This document shows, piece by piece, positions 42,474 to 51,460 of a stretch of DNA of 64,000 nucleotides. The stretch is from Metaruminococcus_A sp050943475 (GTDB taxonomy: Bacteria > Bacillota > Clostridia > Oscillospirales > Ruminococcaceae): the NCBI GenBank assembly GCA_050943475.1, contig JBMNPF010000003.1:62001-126000 (forward strand), in the 5' to 3' direction. The notes below the pieces were generated by a model, which was given only the letters and a program-made list of their open reading frames with translations, did not search any database and was not told the DNA's origin. A program made the position numbers and the translations under genes. Position 1 is the stretch's first letter, and the number at the start of each line of letters is the position of its first letter.

Positions 42474-44225
42474 TTACATTTTTGCTTCTGCGGCTGTTTC
42501 CGCAATGGTCTCATCCAGTTGATCTTCACCGGAATCTTTATCCTTGCTACGGGTTATCAGCTGCTTTACACCCTGAACAACAACGCAGACGCCAAGGCCG
42601 AGAATCAGAATGGCAAATACAAGCTGGAGCGCGTCGCCAAACACATTGGTGCTCGCCGCAGACGCCAGCAGGCGGATCTTGTCGTAAATGGTCATGCCAA
42701 GCGCCGTAAAGGTGACGCAGACCATGACAAAAATCGGGATATACATCATACCGCTCTTGCGTTTGGTTCGTTTCATAAAGACCGCGCAGGCAATCAGCGC
42801 AAGGGCCGAAAGAAGCTGGTTTGCAGAACCGAACAGCGGCCAGATGGAGGCGTAGCCGACTTTGGCCAGCGCATAGGCAAGCCCCAGGGTGATGATGGTC
42901 GCAAAATATTTGTTGGTCAACACCTTGCGGACCGGCCCAATATCCTCATCCTTAATTGACGCGTCAAGGAACAGCTCCTGGAAGGAGAGACGGCCCACAC
43001 GCGCCACTGAGTCAAGCGAGGTCAGCGCAAAGGCAGAAACCGCAAGGTTGATGAGGGTGAAAACCACATCGCCCGGCAGACCGATGGTGACCAGGAAATT
43101 GGAAATGCCGCCCGCAAAAATCTGCGGCGGAGTGGTCAGGCCCTGTTCTGCGGCGGCACCCGTCGCAAAAGAGGCAACCGCAATCAGCGCAATAACCGCC
43201 AGCAGGGATTCCATCAGCATAGCGCCAAAGGAAACCGGGAGCATATCCCGCTCATTCTTAATCTGCTTGGAGGCAGTACCGGACGAAACCAGCGAGTGGA
43301 AGCCGGAAACCGCACCGCAGGCAATGGTGACAAACAAAATCGGGAACAGGTACTGCCCGTTGACTTCAAAGCTGGTAAAGGCCGGCAGGTTGATGGACGG
43401 GTTGGAAACAAAGACACCGACTACCGCTGCAATGATCATTGCGACCAACAGGTAGCTGTTGAGGTAATCGCGCGGCTGAAGCAGCGCCCAAACCGGCACC
43501 ACCGAGGCAATCAGCACATAAACAAACACAATGATGTGCCACCAATCCTGCGAAACATAAATCGGGCAGGCAAGGCCAATGACCACCGCCGCAATCAGAA
43601 ACACAATCGCAATGGCGGTATTCACCCATTTGTTGAGCTTTGCATACCGCAGGATGAATCCAAGCGCCACCGCTTCCACAATAAACAGCATCGAGGTCAT
43701 GGCGACCGAACCGTTCGCCGTAATGGTGGAGACCGCTCCGCCTTCCCCCATCTGGAAGCCGTTGAAGGTGCCTGCAACTACGTCGGCAAACGCCGCAACC
43801 ACCAGAATGCAGAACAGCCAGCAGAACAGCAGAAACAGTTTTTTACCCGTTTTGCCTATGTACTCCTCAATTACATAGCCAATGGTGCGCCCCTTATTGC
43901 GGACCGAAGCGTACATCGACGCAAAATCCTGAACCGCACCAAAAAAGACGCCGCCAATTAAAATCCACAGCAGCACCGGCACCCAGCCAAAAATAGCTGC
44001 CTGAATCGGCCCGTTGATCGGGCCTGCACCCGCAATCGAGGCAAACTGGTGTCCGAACACAACACCCTTGTCGGCGGGCACATAGTCCACGCCGTCCTCG
44101 TACTCATACGCAGGCGTTTTCGCTTTGGGGTCAATCCCCCAGGTTTTTGCCAGCCAGCGCCCATAAATCAGGTAAGCGCCGCCCAGCACGACAATGGCAA
44201 TAATCATCATTAATATGCCATTCAT
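42474..44225 (-). CDS. cstA: CstA-type carbon starvation / peptide or pyruvate transporter
   Basis: This 583-residue, multi-helix transporter of the CstA family (peptide transport was inferred genetically; pyruvate uptake was shown for BtsT). GVVFGHQFASIAGAGPINGPIQAAIFGWVP, FFGAVQDFASMYASVRNKGRTIG, GFHSLVSSGTASKQIKNE and GSANQLLSALALI are family signatures. The ATG lies 40 bases below a T-box terminator, so expression should respond to an uncharged tRNA. It is monocistronic, with its own terminator. Confidence 0.95.
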   Translation of the reverse strand: MNGILMMIIAIVVLGGAYLIYGRWLAKTWGIDPKAKTPAYEYEDGVDYVPADKGVVFGHQFASIAGAGPINGPIQAAIFGWVPVLLWILIGGVFFGAVQDFASMYASVRNKGRTIGYVIEEYIGKTGKKLFLLFCWLFCILVVAAFADVVAGTFNGFQMGEGGAVSTITANGSVAMTSMLFIVEAVALGFILRYAKLNKWVNTAIAIVFLIAAVVIGLACPIYVSQDWWHIIVFVYVLIASVVPVWALLQPRDYLNSYLLVAMIIAAVVGVFVSNPSINLPAFTSFEVNGQYLFPILFVTIACGAVSGFHSLVSSGTASKQIKNERDMLPVSFGAMLMESLLAVIALIAVASFATGAAAEQGLTTPPQIFAGGISNFLVTIGLPGDVVFTLINLAVSAFALTSLDSVARVGRLSFQELFLDASIKDEDIGPVRKVLTNKYFATIITLGLAYALAKVGYASIWPLFGSANQLLSALALIACAVFMKRTKRKSGMMYIPIFVMVCVTFTALGMTIYDKIRLLASAASTNVFGDALQLVFAILILGLGVCVVVQGVKQLITRSKDKDSGEDQLDETIAETAAEAKM

Positions 44226-44264
44226 CCTTCATCCCTCCAAAGTTTGTTTGAATAAAGCGGAAAC

Positions 44265-44550
44265 AAAAAAGGCTTCGTCCCTGTTTTACCAGAGACGAAG
44301 CCCACTGCTCCGCGTTACCACACTGTTTGCCCGCAGTGTATGCGAGCCGCTCCGCATCAGACCAAACGCCGAATGCTTATCCCTGTAACGGGGGAACCCG
44401 GTCACGCCTACTAGTCACCGTTCAGCTGACAGCTCGCAGGGGATACCGCAAACAGCCGTTCCACCGCCTTACACCAACCGGCGGCTCTCTTGGGGAAACC
44501 TGCTGTCCCAGCTTATCCTGTTCAAAGCCTTTTCACAATTTATTTTTCGT
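44265..44550 (-). promoter_or_regulatory. T-box leader of cstA
   Basis: A transcription-attenuation T-box. In order on the minus strand: stem I base (AGC...GCAGG with CCTGC-GA-GCT, a K-turn shape), the AGAGAGCCGCCGGTTGGTG distal loop (about 44472-44490), the T-box GTGTGGTAACGCGG (about 44310-44323, antiterminator bulge TGGT, which fits a tRNA with discriminator A) and a terminator GGCTTCGTCTCTG / CAGGGACGAAGCC followed by T6 (44265-44302). The specifier loop reads around GGTATCCCC just before TGCGAGC; the codon is not certain by eye. Confidence 0.88.
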
Positions 44551-44556
44551 TTATTC

Positions 44557-44585
44557 ATTATAGATATCTGCACGCTCTTTGTCAA
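44557..44585 (-). promoter_or_regulatory. cstA T-box promoter
   Basis: TTGACA (44585-44580), 17 bases, TATAAT (44562-44557): a perfect consensus promoter that feeds the T-box. Confidence 0.9.
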
Positions 44586-44892
44586 TATATGGGGGTATGC
44601 CTATTTGGAATACCCTTTGTTTTACCGGCTCTGCACCGCTTTCCTCCATGCTCGCAGCTCTGCCCGCTGATGCAGCGCCAATCTCTTCGTTTTGGAGCCC
44701 CCAGAAAGCCCAAAGCGTCCGGCCGGCCCACATCCTGCATTGCCGCTGTTACACAAATCCACCTGTTCTTCCGCCAGCTTGCTCAGGCGGCGGACACCAT
44801 TTTCCCGCACAAAATTGTACGAACGGCAATTTATCCTGCTGTTTTCCTGGTTTTCGATGCCATACAAGACAAAAAAGCAAGCGGCTCCGCCG

Positions 44893-45321
44893 TCAGAATC
44901 TTTTGCGGAAACCGCCTTCGCGGGTATAGCCAATTTTTTCATAAAACTGGTGCGCACCGGTGCGGTAAGCGCTTGACACCAACTGGATGTACGCGCACCC
45001 CTGTTCAACCGCCCACTGCTCCACCGCTTCAAACAGCTGCCGACCCACACCCTGACCGCGGTAGTCCGCATCGGTGATCACATTTTCAATGATGCCGAAC
45101 TTTTGCCCGTTGAAGGCAAGGTCGTAGCAGGCAATCCCCATCACAGTACCGGCCACACGGCCGCCGTCATCGGCAACAAACAAGCCGTAGTGCGGGTCCG
45201 CCAATATCAGCGCCAACTGTTCCCGCAGCGTCTCCAGCTCACAGGTATGCCCCACCAGCTCGCTCATCAGTTTGCATAAATCCTTCGCATCCCCAGGTTT
45301 CGCCTTTCGAATTTCCAGCAT
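44893..45321 (-). CDS. GNAT-family acetyltransferase
   Basis: A 142-residue N-acetyltransferase with EIRKAKPGDAKDLCKLMSEL at the start, the acetyl-CoA loop VITDADYRGQGVGRQLFEAV and the C-terminal AYRTGAHQFYEKIGYTREGGF. The substrate is unknown. ATG 45321 starts the homologous region. The adjoining 44586-44892 and 45322-45605 hold no gene I can support. Confidence 0.88.
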   Translation of the reverse strand: MLEIRKAKPGDAKDLCKLMSELVGHTCELETLREQLALILADPHYGLFVADDGGRVAGTVMGIACYDLAFNGQKFGIIENVITDADYRGQGVGRQLFEAVEQWAVEQGCAYIQLVSSAYRTGAHQFYEKIGYTREGGFRKRF

Positions 45322-45605
45322 TGAAAATACTCCTTGTATGATTACTTTTTATTTAACTTTTTGTTGATTTTAATCCCAGTGGTTTTTTCATATCGTTTTC
45401 CCAACCGCTGTATGCCGACAAACGGCGATTCATTCGCGGCCGGAGCCAAACCATACTGCCTGCGCCGCAGGACAAAACACCGTACTGCCAGCCATGCATT
45501 CGCACAAAAACCCTTGCAGACTTCAACCAGAGCAGGGCAACCCTTGCCAACAGTCTGCGGCGGCCCCATTTCGCAGTCCCCGCCCTTCCGGCTCGGCCCC
45601 AGCCG

Positions 45606-46595
45606 TCACGCCTCCGCACCCGTACGCTCCGCCAAAGCCGCCTCCGGATGCTTTTTGTTGTAACGAACCACAACCAGCCGTGTAAGCAGCGGGTTGAGGA
45701 TATTGCTGAACACCACGGCGCTCGCAATTTGAGCCGCCGCAGTTTCCACATAAGGCAAAAAGCCGGGATCCAGCTCGCCCAGCATGGCCGGGACGGCAAG
45801 CGACATCGCTGCAATGCCGCAGAATCCGCTCGAGGCATGTCCTCTCCGGTGCAGCAGTTTTTTCTCCACAAACAGCAGCGGCAAATTATTGACGACCAGA
45901 TAAACCGCCGTCAGCGCCAACCCTTCGGCAAAGGCGTAAATACAGCTCATAAGATTGATGGAGGTCCCCAGCGTAAAGCCCAGAAACGGCAGGCAGATGG
46001 TCCCCGCCGGGGCAAACAGCCGGCGGATCGCCGGGTCGAGGTTGCCCAGCAGCATCCCCAGCAAAAACGGTACGACCGACGCCAAAAGCGCCATATAGTT
46101 CAGCCCGCCGCTGTTTTCAAAACTCAGGATGCAGATAGGCACTGCCGGGATGGAAAGCAGGTTGAGCAGCCCGTAAGCCGCGCGGTCAATGTCATCGCCG
46201 TAGGCGTCCATCAGTCCAATGTAAAAGGCGGGCAGCAGGCTGGTCATTGCAATGACAAATGCCATCGAGGAGATTCCGAACACGCCCTCTTTCCCAAAGA
46301 GCAGAAAAAACGCAGCTCCCGCGCCCACGCCAAGCAGCAGCTTGCAGAGCGCCAGCGTACCGCCCCGCTTCAGGGTAATCTTCACCTGAGAGGGCTTAAA
46401 CTGAGAGCCGGAGAAAAACAGGATCATCCCAATGAGGGTCATGGTGCCCTTGCTGGTAAAGGCAGCTGAAAACGGAGTGCCAATCTCCAAAATCTGCGGC
46501 ACAAAGGTATACAAAATACAGCCGAGCACCAGCGGGACAATCATCAGCCCCGCGGGCACCCGCCTGATGGTGTCTAATAACCGGAAGGTTTTCAT
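45606..46595 (-). CDS. 2-keto-3-deoxygluconate permease (KdgT family)
   Basis: This 329-residue, roughly ten-helix permease matches KdgT: TIRRVPAGLMIVPLVLGCILYTFVP at the start, FTSKGTMTLIGMILFFSGSQF, LTSLLPAFYIGLMDAYGD and GFCGIAAMSLAVPAMLGELDP. The family imports 2-keto-3-deoxygluconate from pectin or uronate breakdown. No kdg catabolic genes are nearby, so the substrate is assigned by family only. ATG 46595 follows AGGTG and lies below a consensus promoter. Confidence 0.88.
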   Translation of the reverse strand: MKTFRLLDTIRRVPAGLMIVPLVLGCILYTFVPQILEIGTPFSAAFTSKGTMTLIGMILFFSGSQFKPSQVKITLKRGGTLALCKLLLGVGAGAAFFLLFGKEGVFGISSMAFVIAMTSLLPAFYIGLMDAYGDDIDRAAYGLLNLLSIPAVPICILSFENSGGLNYMALLASVVPFLLGMLLGNLDPAIRRLFAPAGTICLPFLGFTLGTSINLMSCIYAFAEGLALTAVYLVVNNLPLLFVEKKLLHRRGHASSGFCGIAAMSLAVPAMLGELDPGFLPYVETAAAQIASAVVFSNILNPLLTRLVVVRYNKKHPEAALAERTGAEA

Positions 46596-46693
46596 TGTTT
46601 TATGCACCTGAGCTTTCTTTGCGGTATTGAATGGATTGGATGATTGCAGCATTGTTTTTCCGGCGCAGACAACATCCGCACCGTTTTGTATCT

Positions 46694-46722
46694 ATTATAA
46701 CGGCTGACCGGTCCTGCGTCAA
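46694..46722 (-). promoter_or_regulatory. Promoter of the KdgT-like permease gene
   Basis: TTGACG (46722-46717), a 17-base spacer and TATAAT (46699-46694), about 98 bases before the ATG. Confidence 0.75.
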
Positions 46723-46830
46723 ACCGGAATCCAGCGCTCTGGCACCAGCCTATGTTCCGCAATTTGAGAAATGGCAGAAAAAAACAAAAATGAATCAATC
46801 TCCGCCAATCGGCTCATCCCCCAAATACGA

Positions 46831-46860
46831 CCGCTAAAATAGATACCCCTGTTTTAGCGG
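46831..46860. repeat. 12-bp inverted repeat between two transcription units
   Basis: CCGCTAAAATAG and CTGTTTTAGCGG (one G-U) around ATACCC. It lies about 110 bases upstream of the KdgT-like promoter and has no T tract. It could be an operator or a remnant terminator. The remaining 46861-47005 shows no gene. Confidence 0.5.
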
Positions 46861-47005
46861 CTCTCCGCGCGCAGGAATCTTCTTTGCGCAACCTATTTCT
46901 GCCGGAAACAGGAAATACCCTGCCGCAATTCTCCTCCGGATAGCGTTTTTTTCGAACACGCCTGTTCTTTCACACCGGGACAGCGCTTTCTTCCGTCACA
47001 GCCAA

Positions 47006-47036
47006 AAACGCCTCCGGCATTCTGCCGGAGGCATTT
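47006..47036 (-). terminator. Terminator of the four-gene zinc-ribbon/SPFH/TPM operon
   Basis: GCCTCCGGCA / TGCCGGAGGC with a three-base loop, followed on the minus strand by GTTTTT, eight bases below the TPM gene stop. Confidence 0.85.
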
Positions 47037-47044
47037 GAAAGCAT

Positions 47045-47893
47045 TTAAAACCTACGTCCGCCGCCGCCGTGGGAACGGCCGCTGCTGGAACGGTGAGTCG
47101 TGCTCCTTGTATAGGAGCGGCCGGAACTTCGGCCGCCTGAACTGGACGAAGACGTATTCTGTACCACCACACTGCTCAGCGATTTGTTGATAAACCGATC
47201 CTCGTTTCTGGTCAGCAGCAGCTTGGCGTTCTGCCGGAACGGATACGCCTCCTCCGCGGATTTCATCCGGTACCGACGCCAGACCACCACACAGCAGATG
47301 GAACCCACGCCGAGCGAGATAACAACCGCCACCAGTATTTCCACCAGTGTCAGCGAACGGTATTTTATCACCTGGCCGGTTTCAGAATCGTACTGATATT
47401 GCCCATCCGGTACGCCCTGCCGCATAAAATCGTCGGTGTTCTCCAAAAAAGCAAACACCGCTTCGGCGTATTCCTCCTCCGACAGGCCCTCGTAGGCCTC
47501 ATCCAGAATGTCGTCAATCCGCCCATCCGTCAGGATGTTAATAGCCGCACCCGTCGTGGAAATCCATGCCTCCCGGTTGTCCATATCAATCAGGAACAAA
47601 ACGCCCCGGTAGTCGCCGCCCACGCCAAAGCCGCCGTAATCGTAGTAATCATCCGCGTAATCCTGCGCGCTCTTTCCCTGGGCGTCGCCGGTGGTCACCA
47701 CCACAAAGTCCATATTATAGCGGTCCTGCATCTGCGCAATCTGCGCTTCCATTTCCGCAATCTCCTGCTCGGTGAACAACGCCGCCTGGTCAAACACCCG
47801 TTTTTCTTCTGCGCCCACCGTTACAAAACAGCAAAGCAGCAGCAAAACCGGGAACAGTACGCCCGCAAATGCCCGTATTACCCTCTGTTTCAT
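47045..47893 (-). CDS. TPM-domain (YgcG/YdjH-like) membrane protein
   Basis: A 282-residue protein with a signal peptide (VLFPVLLLLCCFVTVGA), an extracellular TPM domain (VFDQAALFTEQEIAEMEAQI, NMDFVVVTTGDAQGKSAQDYADD, RGVLFLIDMDNREAWISTTG), a membrane helix (about 178-200) and a low-complexity Ser/Gly/Arg/His tail (SSSSSGGRSSGRSYTRS, GRSHGGGGRRF). The TPM family is linked to membrane-protein turnover. ATG overlaps the previous stop (ATGA). Last gene of the operon, matching YdjH in Bacillus. Confidence 0.88.
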   Translation of the reverse strand: MKQRVIRAFAGVLFPVLLLLCCFVTVGAEEKRVFDQAALFTEQEIAEMEAQIAQMQDRYNMDFVVVTTGDAQGKSAQDYADDYYDYGGFGVGGDYRGVLFLIDMDNREAWISTTGAAINILTDGRIDDILDEAYEGLSEEEYAEAVFAFLENTDDFMRQGVPDGQYQYDSETGQVIKYRSLTLVEILVAVVISLGVGSICCVVVWRRYRMKSAEEAYPFRQNAKLLLTRNEDRFINKSLSSVVVQNTSSSSSGGRSSGRSYTRSTTHRSSSGRSHGGGGRRF

Positions 47894-48927
47894 AGCAGGT
47901 ACCCTCCCAGCAGTGTGAGAAGGAGCAGCAGGCCGGAAACCGTGCCAAACAGCGCCGCCAGCTTGCCAAAGCTCACCGGAAGCCTGCCGCAGACCTTGCC
48001 GGTCTGCCCGTTCATCACATAATAATAAAGCGCCTCTTTGTGCCGGTAGGTCAGCACCCAGACCGGCAGCAGGGCGTACCGCGCCTTCATATCGGCCACA
48101 TTCGCCCGGAAATCCCGCACATTGACGGCAGCATACCCGCGCACATTCTCCCGCAAAAGGGTCTGTGCGTACTCCTTGGTCTCAGCGGCAATCCCGCCCT
48201 CCAGCTCCTTGTGTTCAACGTCCCGCTTTTCGGCGAGAAAACCAGAAAGGTAAGCCATGGTAAAGGGGCGCATTTTCGTGCGATCAAACGGCTGCACCGC
48301 TTCCACCAGCGTCCCGTTTGATTTTTTAAGCGCATTTTTTGCCAGATCCGCAAACTGCACGCTCCCCTCGCGGCTGACCCGGTAAAAGCTGGTCTCGGTA
48401 TAGCGGATGTTTCCAGTGCGCCAGGTGCGGACATTGCGCGCATCCGCCTCCATGCTGACCTGTAAGGTACAGTCGGTCAGCCAGTAGGGGTAATACACGC
48501 CCGATAATTTCTGTATCTGCTCCTCTGAGAAAAACGCCCGGGGCAGGAACCTCTTTTTCCGAACCCAGCTGCGGAACCGCGCTACCGCCTCTTCCCGGTC
48601 AAAGGCAAAGGGGAGAACCTGGTCGGGCCTCAGGCTGCCCTCCAGCCGCCCCGAAAGCACCACCGGGTTATGGCAGTAAAAGCAAAAGGTTGCGGCGGTG
48701 GAATCATCGGTCATCACCTCCGCACCGCAGCTCGGGCAGGTGTACACCACCGCATCCGGCTCGCCTGCAGCGGACGCCGGCTCGGCGCCGCCCGCCTGCG
48801 GCTCCATCCGCGCCATTTCCTGCTCGTTGAACCGGCCGCCGCAGTAGTCGCATCGAAACGCCTGAAGTTCAGGGTCAAAGGTCAGCTCCGCATCACAGTT
48901 GGGGCATTTATAGGTCACAGTTGCCAT
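47890..48927 (-). CDS. Zinc-ribbon membrane protein (YdjG-like)
   Basis: This 345-residue protein has two N-terminal TFIIB-like zinc ribbons (YKCPNCDAELTF...CDYCGG and YTCPSCGAEV...CFYCHNP), a soluble domain (RPDQVLPFAFDREEAVARFRSW, VYYPYWLTDCTLQVSMEADA) and a single C-terminal membrane helix. It fits YdjG of Bacillus, a membrane protein associated with the SPFH/PspA stress modules. ATG 48927 is nine bases from AGGAGG; the in-frame GTG two codons earlier is too close. Confidence 0.85.
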   Translation of the reverse strand: MATVTYKCPNCDAELTFDPELQAFRCDYCGGRFNEQEMARMEPQAGGAEPASAAGEPDAVVYTCPSCGAEVMTDDSTAATFCFYCHNPVVLSGRLEGSLRPDQVLPFAFDREEAVARFRSWVRKKRFLPRAFFSEEQIQKLSGVYYPYWLTDCTLQVSMEADARNVRTWRTGNIRYTETSFYRVSREGSVQFADLAKNALKKSNGTLVEAVQPFDRTKMRPFTMAYLSGFLAEKRDVEHKELEGGIAAETKEYAQTLLRENVRGYAAVNVRDFRANVADMKARYALLPVWVLTYRHKEALYYYVMNGQTGKVCGRLPVSFGKLAALFGTVSGLLLLLTLLGGYLL

Positions 48928-48957
48928 AGGCACGAACCTCCTGTTTTTCTCTGTTGC

Positions 48958-50268
48958 TTATTCCTTTTCGTCGTTCCCGTCAATCGGGTCGCCGCACTGC
49001 GGGCAGAACTTCGGCAGCGCGCCGGACATATCCGGCTCATAGCCGCACTTGCTGCATTTTATCTGCTGTACCGGGCGCGGCTTGCCGCATTCGCTGCAAA
49101 AACGCCCCTTGGCATTCTGGTGGCCGCAGGTACAGGTCCAACCCCTCGGTTCCGGTTTTGGTTTACCGCACTCGCTGCAAAAATTTCCGCTGTTCTTTTT
49201 GCCACAGGCGCAGGTCCACTCATCTACCGCCGGGGCCGGAGTCGCTGCCGCCTGAGCAGCCTGTTGGTTCGCCATCTGCTGCTGGTTGGACTGAGAAGCC
49301 GCTCCTACAAAACCGCCGCCCGCCTGCATGCCGACGCCCATTCCCATAAAGCCCGCCATGCTGCCGTTCGCGTTGGAACCGGCGGCCTCCATGCCGCGCG
49401 CTACCGCGCCCTGCACGTAACCTTCCCGCACATTCGGGTCGCCCAGCATAGCGCCCTGGTTGCGCATGTTGATGAGCTTGGTCGACTCCTCATCATACGA
49501 AATACTGGCAATACCAACCGCCTGCACCTCCATGCCGCGCATCTGGTTCCAATCCTCGTCGAGGATGTCGCACATATATTTGCTGAGCTCACGCCCCTTA
49601 GAGGGCACAAACGAGATGCGAACCCCATCGGCGGACATCTGGTTGATCGCCGACTGAAGCGCCTCTAAAAACTCAGAGAAATACTGTTCGTTGATTTCTT
49701 CAATATTCACCCGTTCGGCGTTGCGCGGGATTGCCTCGGAATAAAACTTTATCGGGTCTTTTATTTTGATGGAATAGGTGCCGTGGGTGCGTAAAAACAG
49801 CTCCGCGTTGTAGAAGTTGTCAAAGTAGTTAATGGGGTTGCGGGTCCCAAATTTAATCCCCTTAATCTCCTGCAGGTTGATGTAAAACACCCTCTGCATG
49901 GCCGGGGTGACGCCGCCGTATTTCACGCGGTTGAAGGATTCCTTGACCGTAGCGCCGAGCTGGCCGTTAAACAGCGACGGCAGCGACGAATTGTTGACGG
50001 TGTAGTAGCCTTCCTCTGCCGTGTAGTCCACAATTTTGCCGCCGTCCACCAGCATCATAAACTGGTTGGGGTAAACGTGGATGACCGACCCGTTCGACAC
50101 GGTGGTCGCCGTCCCCTTGACGTTGGAATTGCGGCGGTCGGACGCACGCACCGTCACACCACTTGTAAAAACGGTATTGCCCGCCATATTGTCCGGTTCA
50201 ATGACCTCCAGCCACTGGTCGGCAAGCCCGCCGCCGATTGCACTGACTGCTGCTTTGATAATACCCAT
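48958..50268 (-). CDS. SPFH-domain protein with C-terminal zinc ribbons (YdjI-like)
   Basis: This 436-residue protein begins with an SPFH/band-7-like core (ADQWLEVIEPDNM, GSVIHVYPNQFMMLVDGGKIVDYTAEEGYY, LFLRTHGTYSIKI). A Gly/Met/Ala/Gln-rich linker follows (GFMGMGVGMQAGGGF), then three zinc ribbons (WTCACGKKNSGNFCSECG, WTCTCGHQNAKGRFCSECG, KCSKCGYEPDM...FCPQCG). It matches the YdjI-type flotillin relatives. ATG 50268 lies eight bases after GGGAGGG. It may scaffold the neighbouring membrane proteins. Confidence 0.88.
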   Translation of the reverse strand: MGIIKAAVSAIGGGLADQWLEVIEPDNMAGNTVFTSGVTVRASDRRNSNVKGTATTVSNGSVIHVYPNQFMMLVDGGKIVDYTAEEGYYTVNNSSLPSLFNGQLGATVKESFNRVKYGGVTPAMQRVFYINLQEIKGIKFGTRNPINYFDNFYNAELFLRTHGTYSIKIKDPIKFYSEAIPRNAERVNIEEINEQYFSEFLEALQSAINQMSADGVRISFVPSKGRELSKYMCDILDEDWNQMRGMEVQAVGIASISYDEESTKLINMRNQGAMLGDPNVREGYVQGAVARGMEAAGSNANGSMAGFMGMGVGMQAGGGFVGAASQSNQQQMANQQAAQAAATPAPAVDEWTCACGKKNSGNFCSECGKPKPEPRGWTCTCGHQNAKGRFCSECGKPRPVQQIKCSKCGYEPDMSGALPKFCPQCGDPIDGNDEKE

Positions 50269-50301
50269 ACTCATTACCCTCCCTGATTGTTGCTGTATTG
50301 C

Positions 50302-51060
50302 CTACGCCGTCTCGGTAAATCCACCGAGTTCCCAGGCGTAAAGATTGACCTCTTTCACCTCAAGCCCGCAGTATTCACACCGCTTGAGACCAAGTGCTGT
50401 CACCGGCGCGCCGCAATTCGGGCAGGTGAGTCCAACGGCCTTGTCGCCCTCGGCTCCCCTGACCTGCTCGGCGTCCTGTATGTAAAGAAAATCCAGGTTG
50501 TATTTGGTCTGTTCCAGCCGTTCTTTGCTCCCGGTTTTCACCACCCCGTCCGCCAGCACATAATGCCGGTAGCCCACTGCGCTCTGCAAGGTGATGACGC
50601 ACCGCCCGGCTTCTTTCCGGTACCGGCTGATTTCGGTGCGGTGGATGGTGATCTCCTCAAACATCTCCCGTTCGCCGCGCCCTTTGGCGTCGGCAATCCG
50701 CAGCTCCACCTGCTTGCGGAGCGCTGCAGACGACCCCTTCAAGCCGGACAGCTCCTGCGCCGACAGCGCCAGCAACGCCGCGCGGAGTGTGTTTTCCGCC
50801 TGCCGGCGGAACTGTTCGTACTGGAACTGGGGAAAATCCTCTGCAATCTGCGGCAGGTAAAGTTTGGTCATGCCGGAAACCGACTTTGGCTCCAGCGAAA
50901 GCCGTTCCTGCTGCGCGGCCCAGCCCTTTACAAAGTTGACCGCGCCAAACGCCGCACGGGAAAACGCCCGCACCTTGCGCCGTATTGTATAAACCGCCCA
51001 AACAATCAGCCCGGCCGCTATCAACAGAACAACCGCCGCCAAAAGCCATCCCCAGTCCAT
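50302..51060 (-). CDS. Tim44-like domain membrane protein with zinc ribbon
   Basis: This 252-residue protein starts with one membrane helix (WLLAAVVLLIAAGLIVWAVY), followed by a Tim44/Mba1-like domain (LYLPQIAEDFPQFQYEQFRRQAENTLRAALLALS, EEITIHRTEISRYRKEAGRCVITLQSAVGYRHY) and a terminal zinc ribbon (LTCPNCGAPVT...CEYCGLEV). First gene of the operon, 33 bases before the SPFH gene. In Bacillus the equivalent position is held by the PspA homologue YdjF, which is missing here. ATG 51060 follows GGAGG (inside GAGGGAGGAACC). Confidence 0.8.
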   Translation of the reverse strand: MDWGWLLAAVVLLIAAGLIVWAVYTIRRKVRAFSRAAFGAVNFVKGWAAQQERLSLEPKSVSGMTKLYLPQIAEDFPQFQYEQFRRQAENTLRAALLALSAQELSGLKGSSAALRKQVELRIADAKGRGEREMFEEITIHRTEISRYRKEAGRCVITLQSAVGYRHYVLADGVVKTGSKERLEQTKYNLDFLYIQDAEQVRGAEGDKAVGLTCPNCGAPVTALGLKRCEYCGLEVKEVNLYAWELGGFTETA

Positions 51061-51411
51061 TTGGGTTCCTCCCTCTGCTTTTTGCCAAGGCTTCCGGGCC
51101 CCGGACAAATCCGAACGCCCCGCCCGTCCAGGCCATGCTCCAGGCAATTACTGTGCCGGCTTTTGGAGTTATCCTCGGGGCCGGCGCCCATTTCATTCAT
51201 TATACATGGAAAATGCGGCAGCGTCCACCCCATCCGTGCTGTGAACAGCGCCTATATTTTAGTTTTGTTTTTTCAGAAGAACCCCTAATCGAAGTCATTT
51301 TTCAATAAAAGCAGCGGATTTGTCCCCATTGTAGCACGCCTAAAGCAAAAAAGGAAGCAAAAACACCCCAGAATCCCCAAAACCTTTTCCCCCGCTTTTT
51401 ATCGTATCTTC
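51061..51411. other. Gene-free interval upstream of the zinc-ribbon operon
   Basis: About 350 bases between the operon start and the GH18 terminator. No gene or consensus promoter is clear to me. AT-rich sequence near 51240-51330 probably holds the operon promoter. Confidence 0.45.
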
Positions 51412-51440
51412 AAAAAACGCCGGGGAAAATTTCCCCGGCG
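51412..51440 (-). terminator. GH18 gene terminator
   Basis: CGCCGGGGAA / TTCCCCGGCG around AAT, followed on the minus strand by TTTTTT, 21 bases below the stop. Confidence 0.85.
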
Positions 51441-51460
51441 GCAAATTCTGCCCTTTCTTT

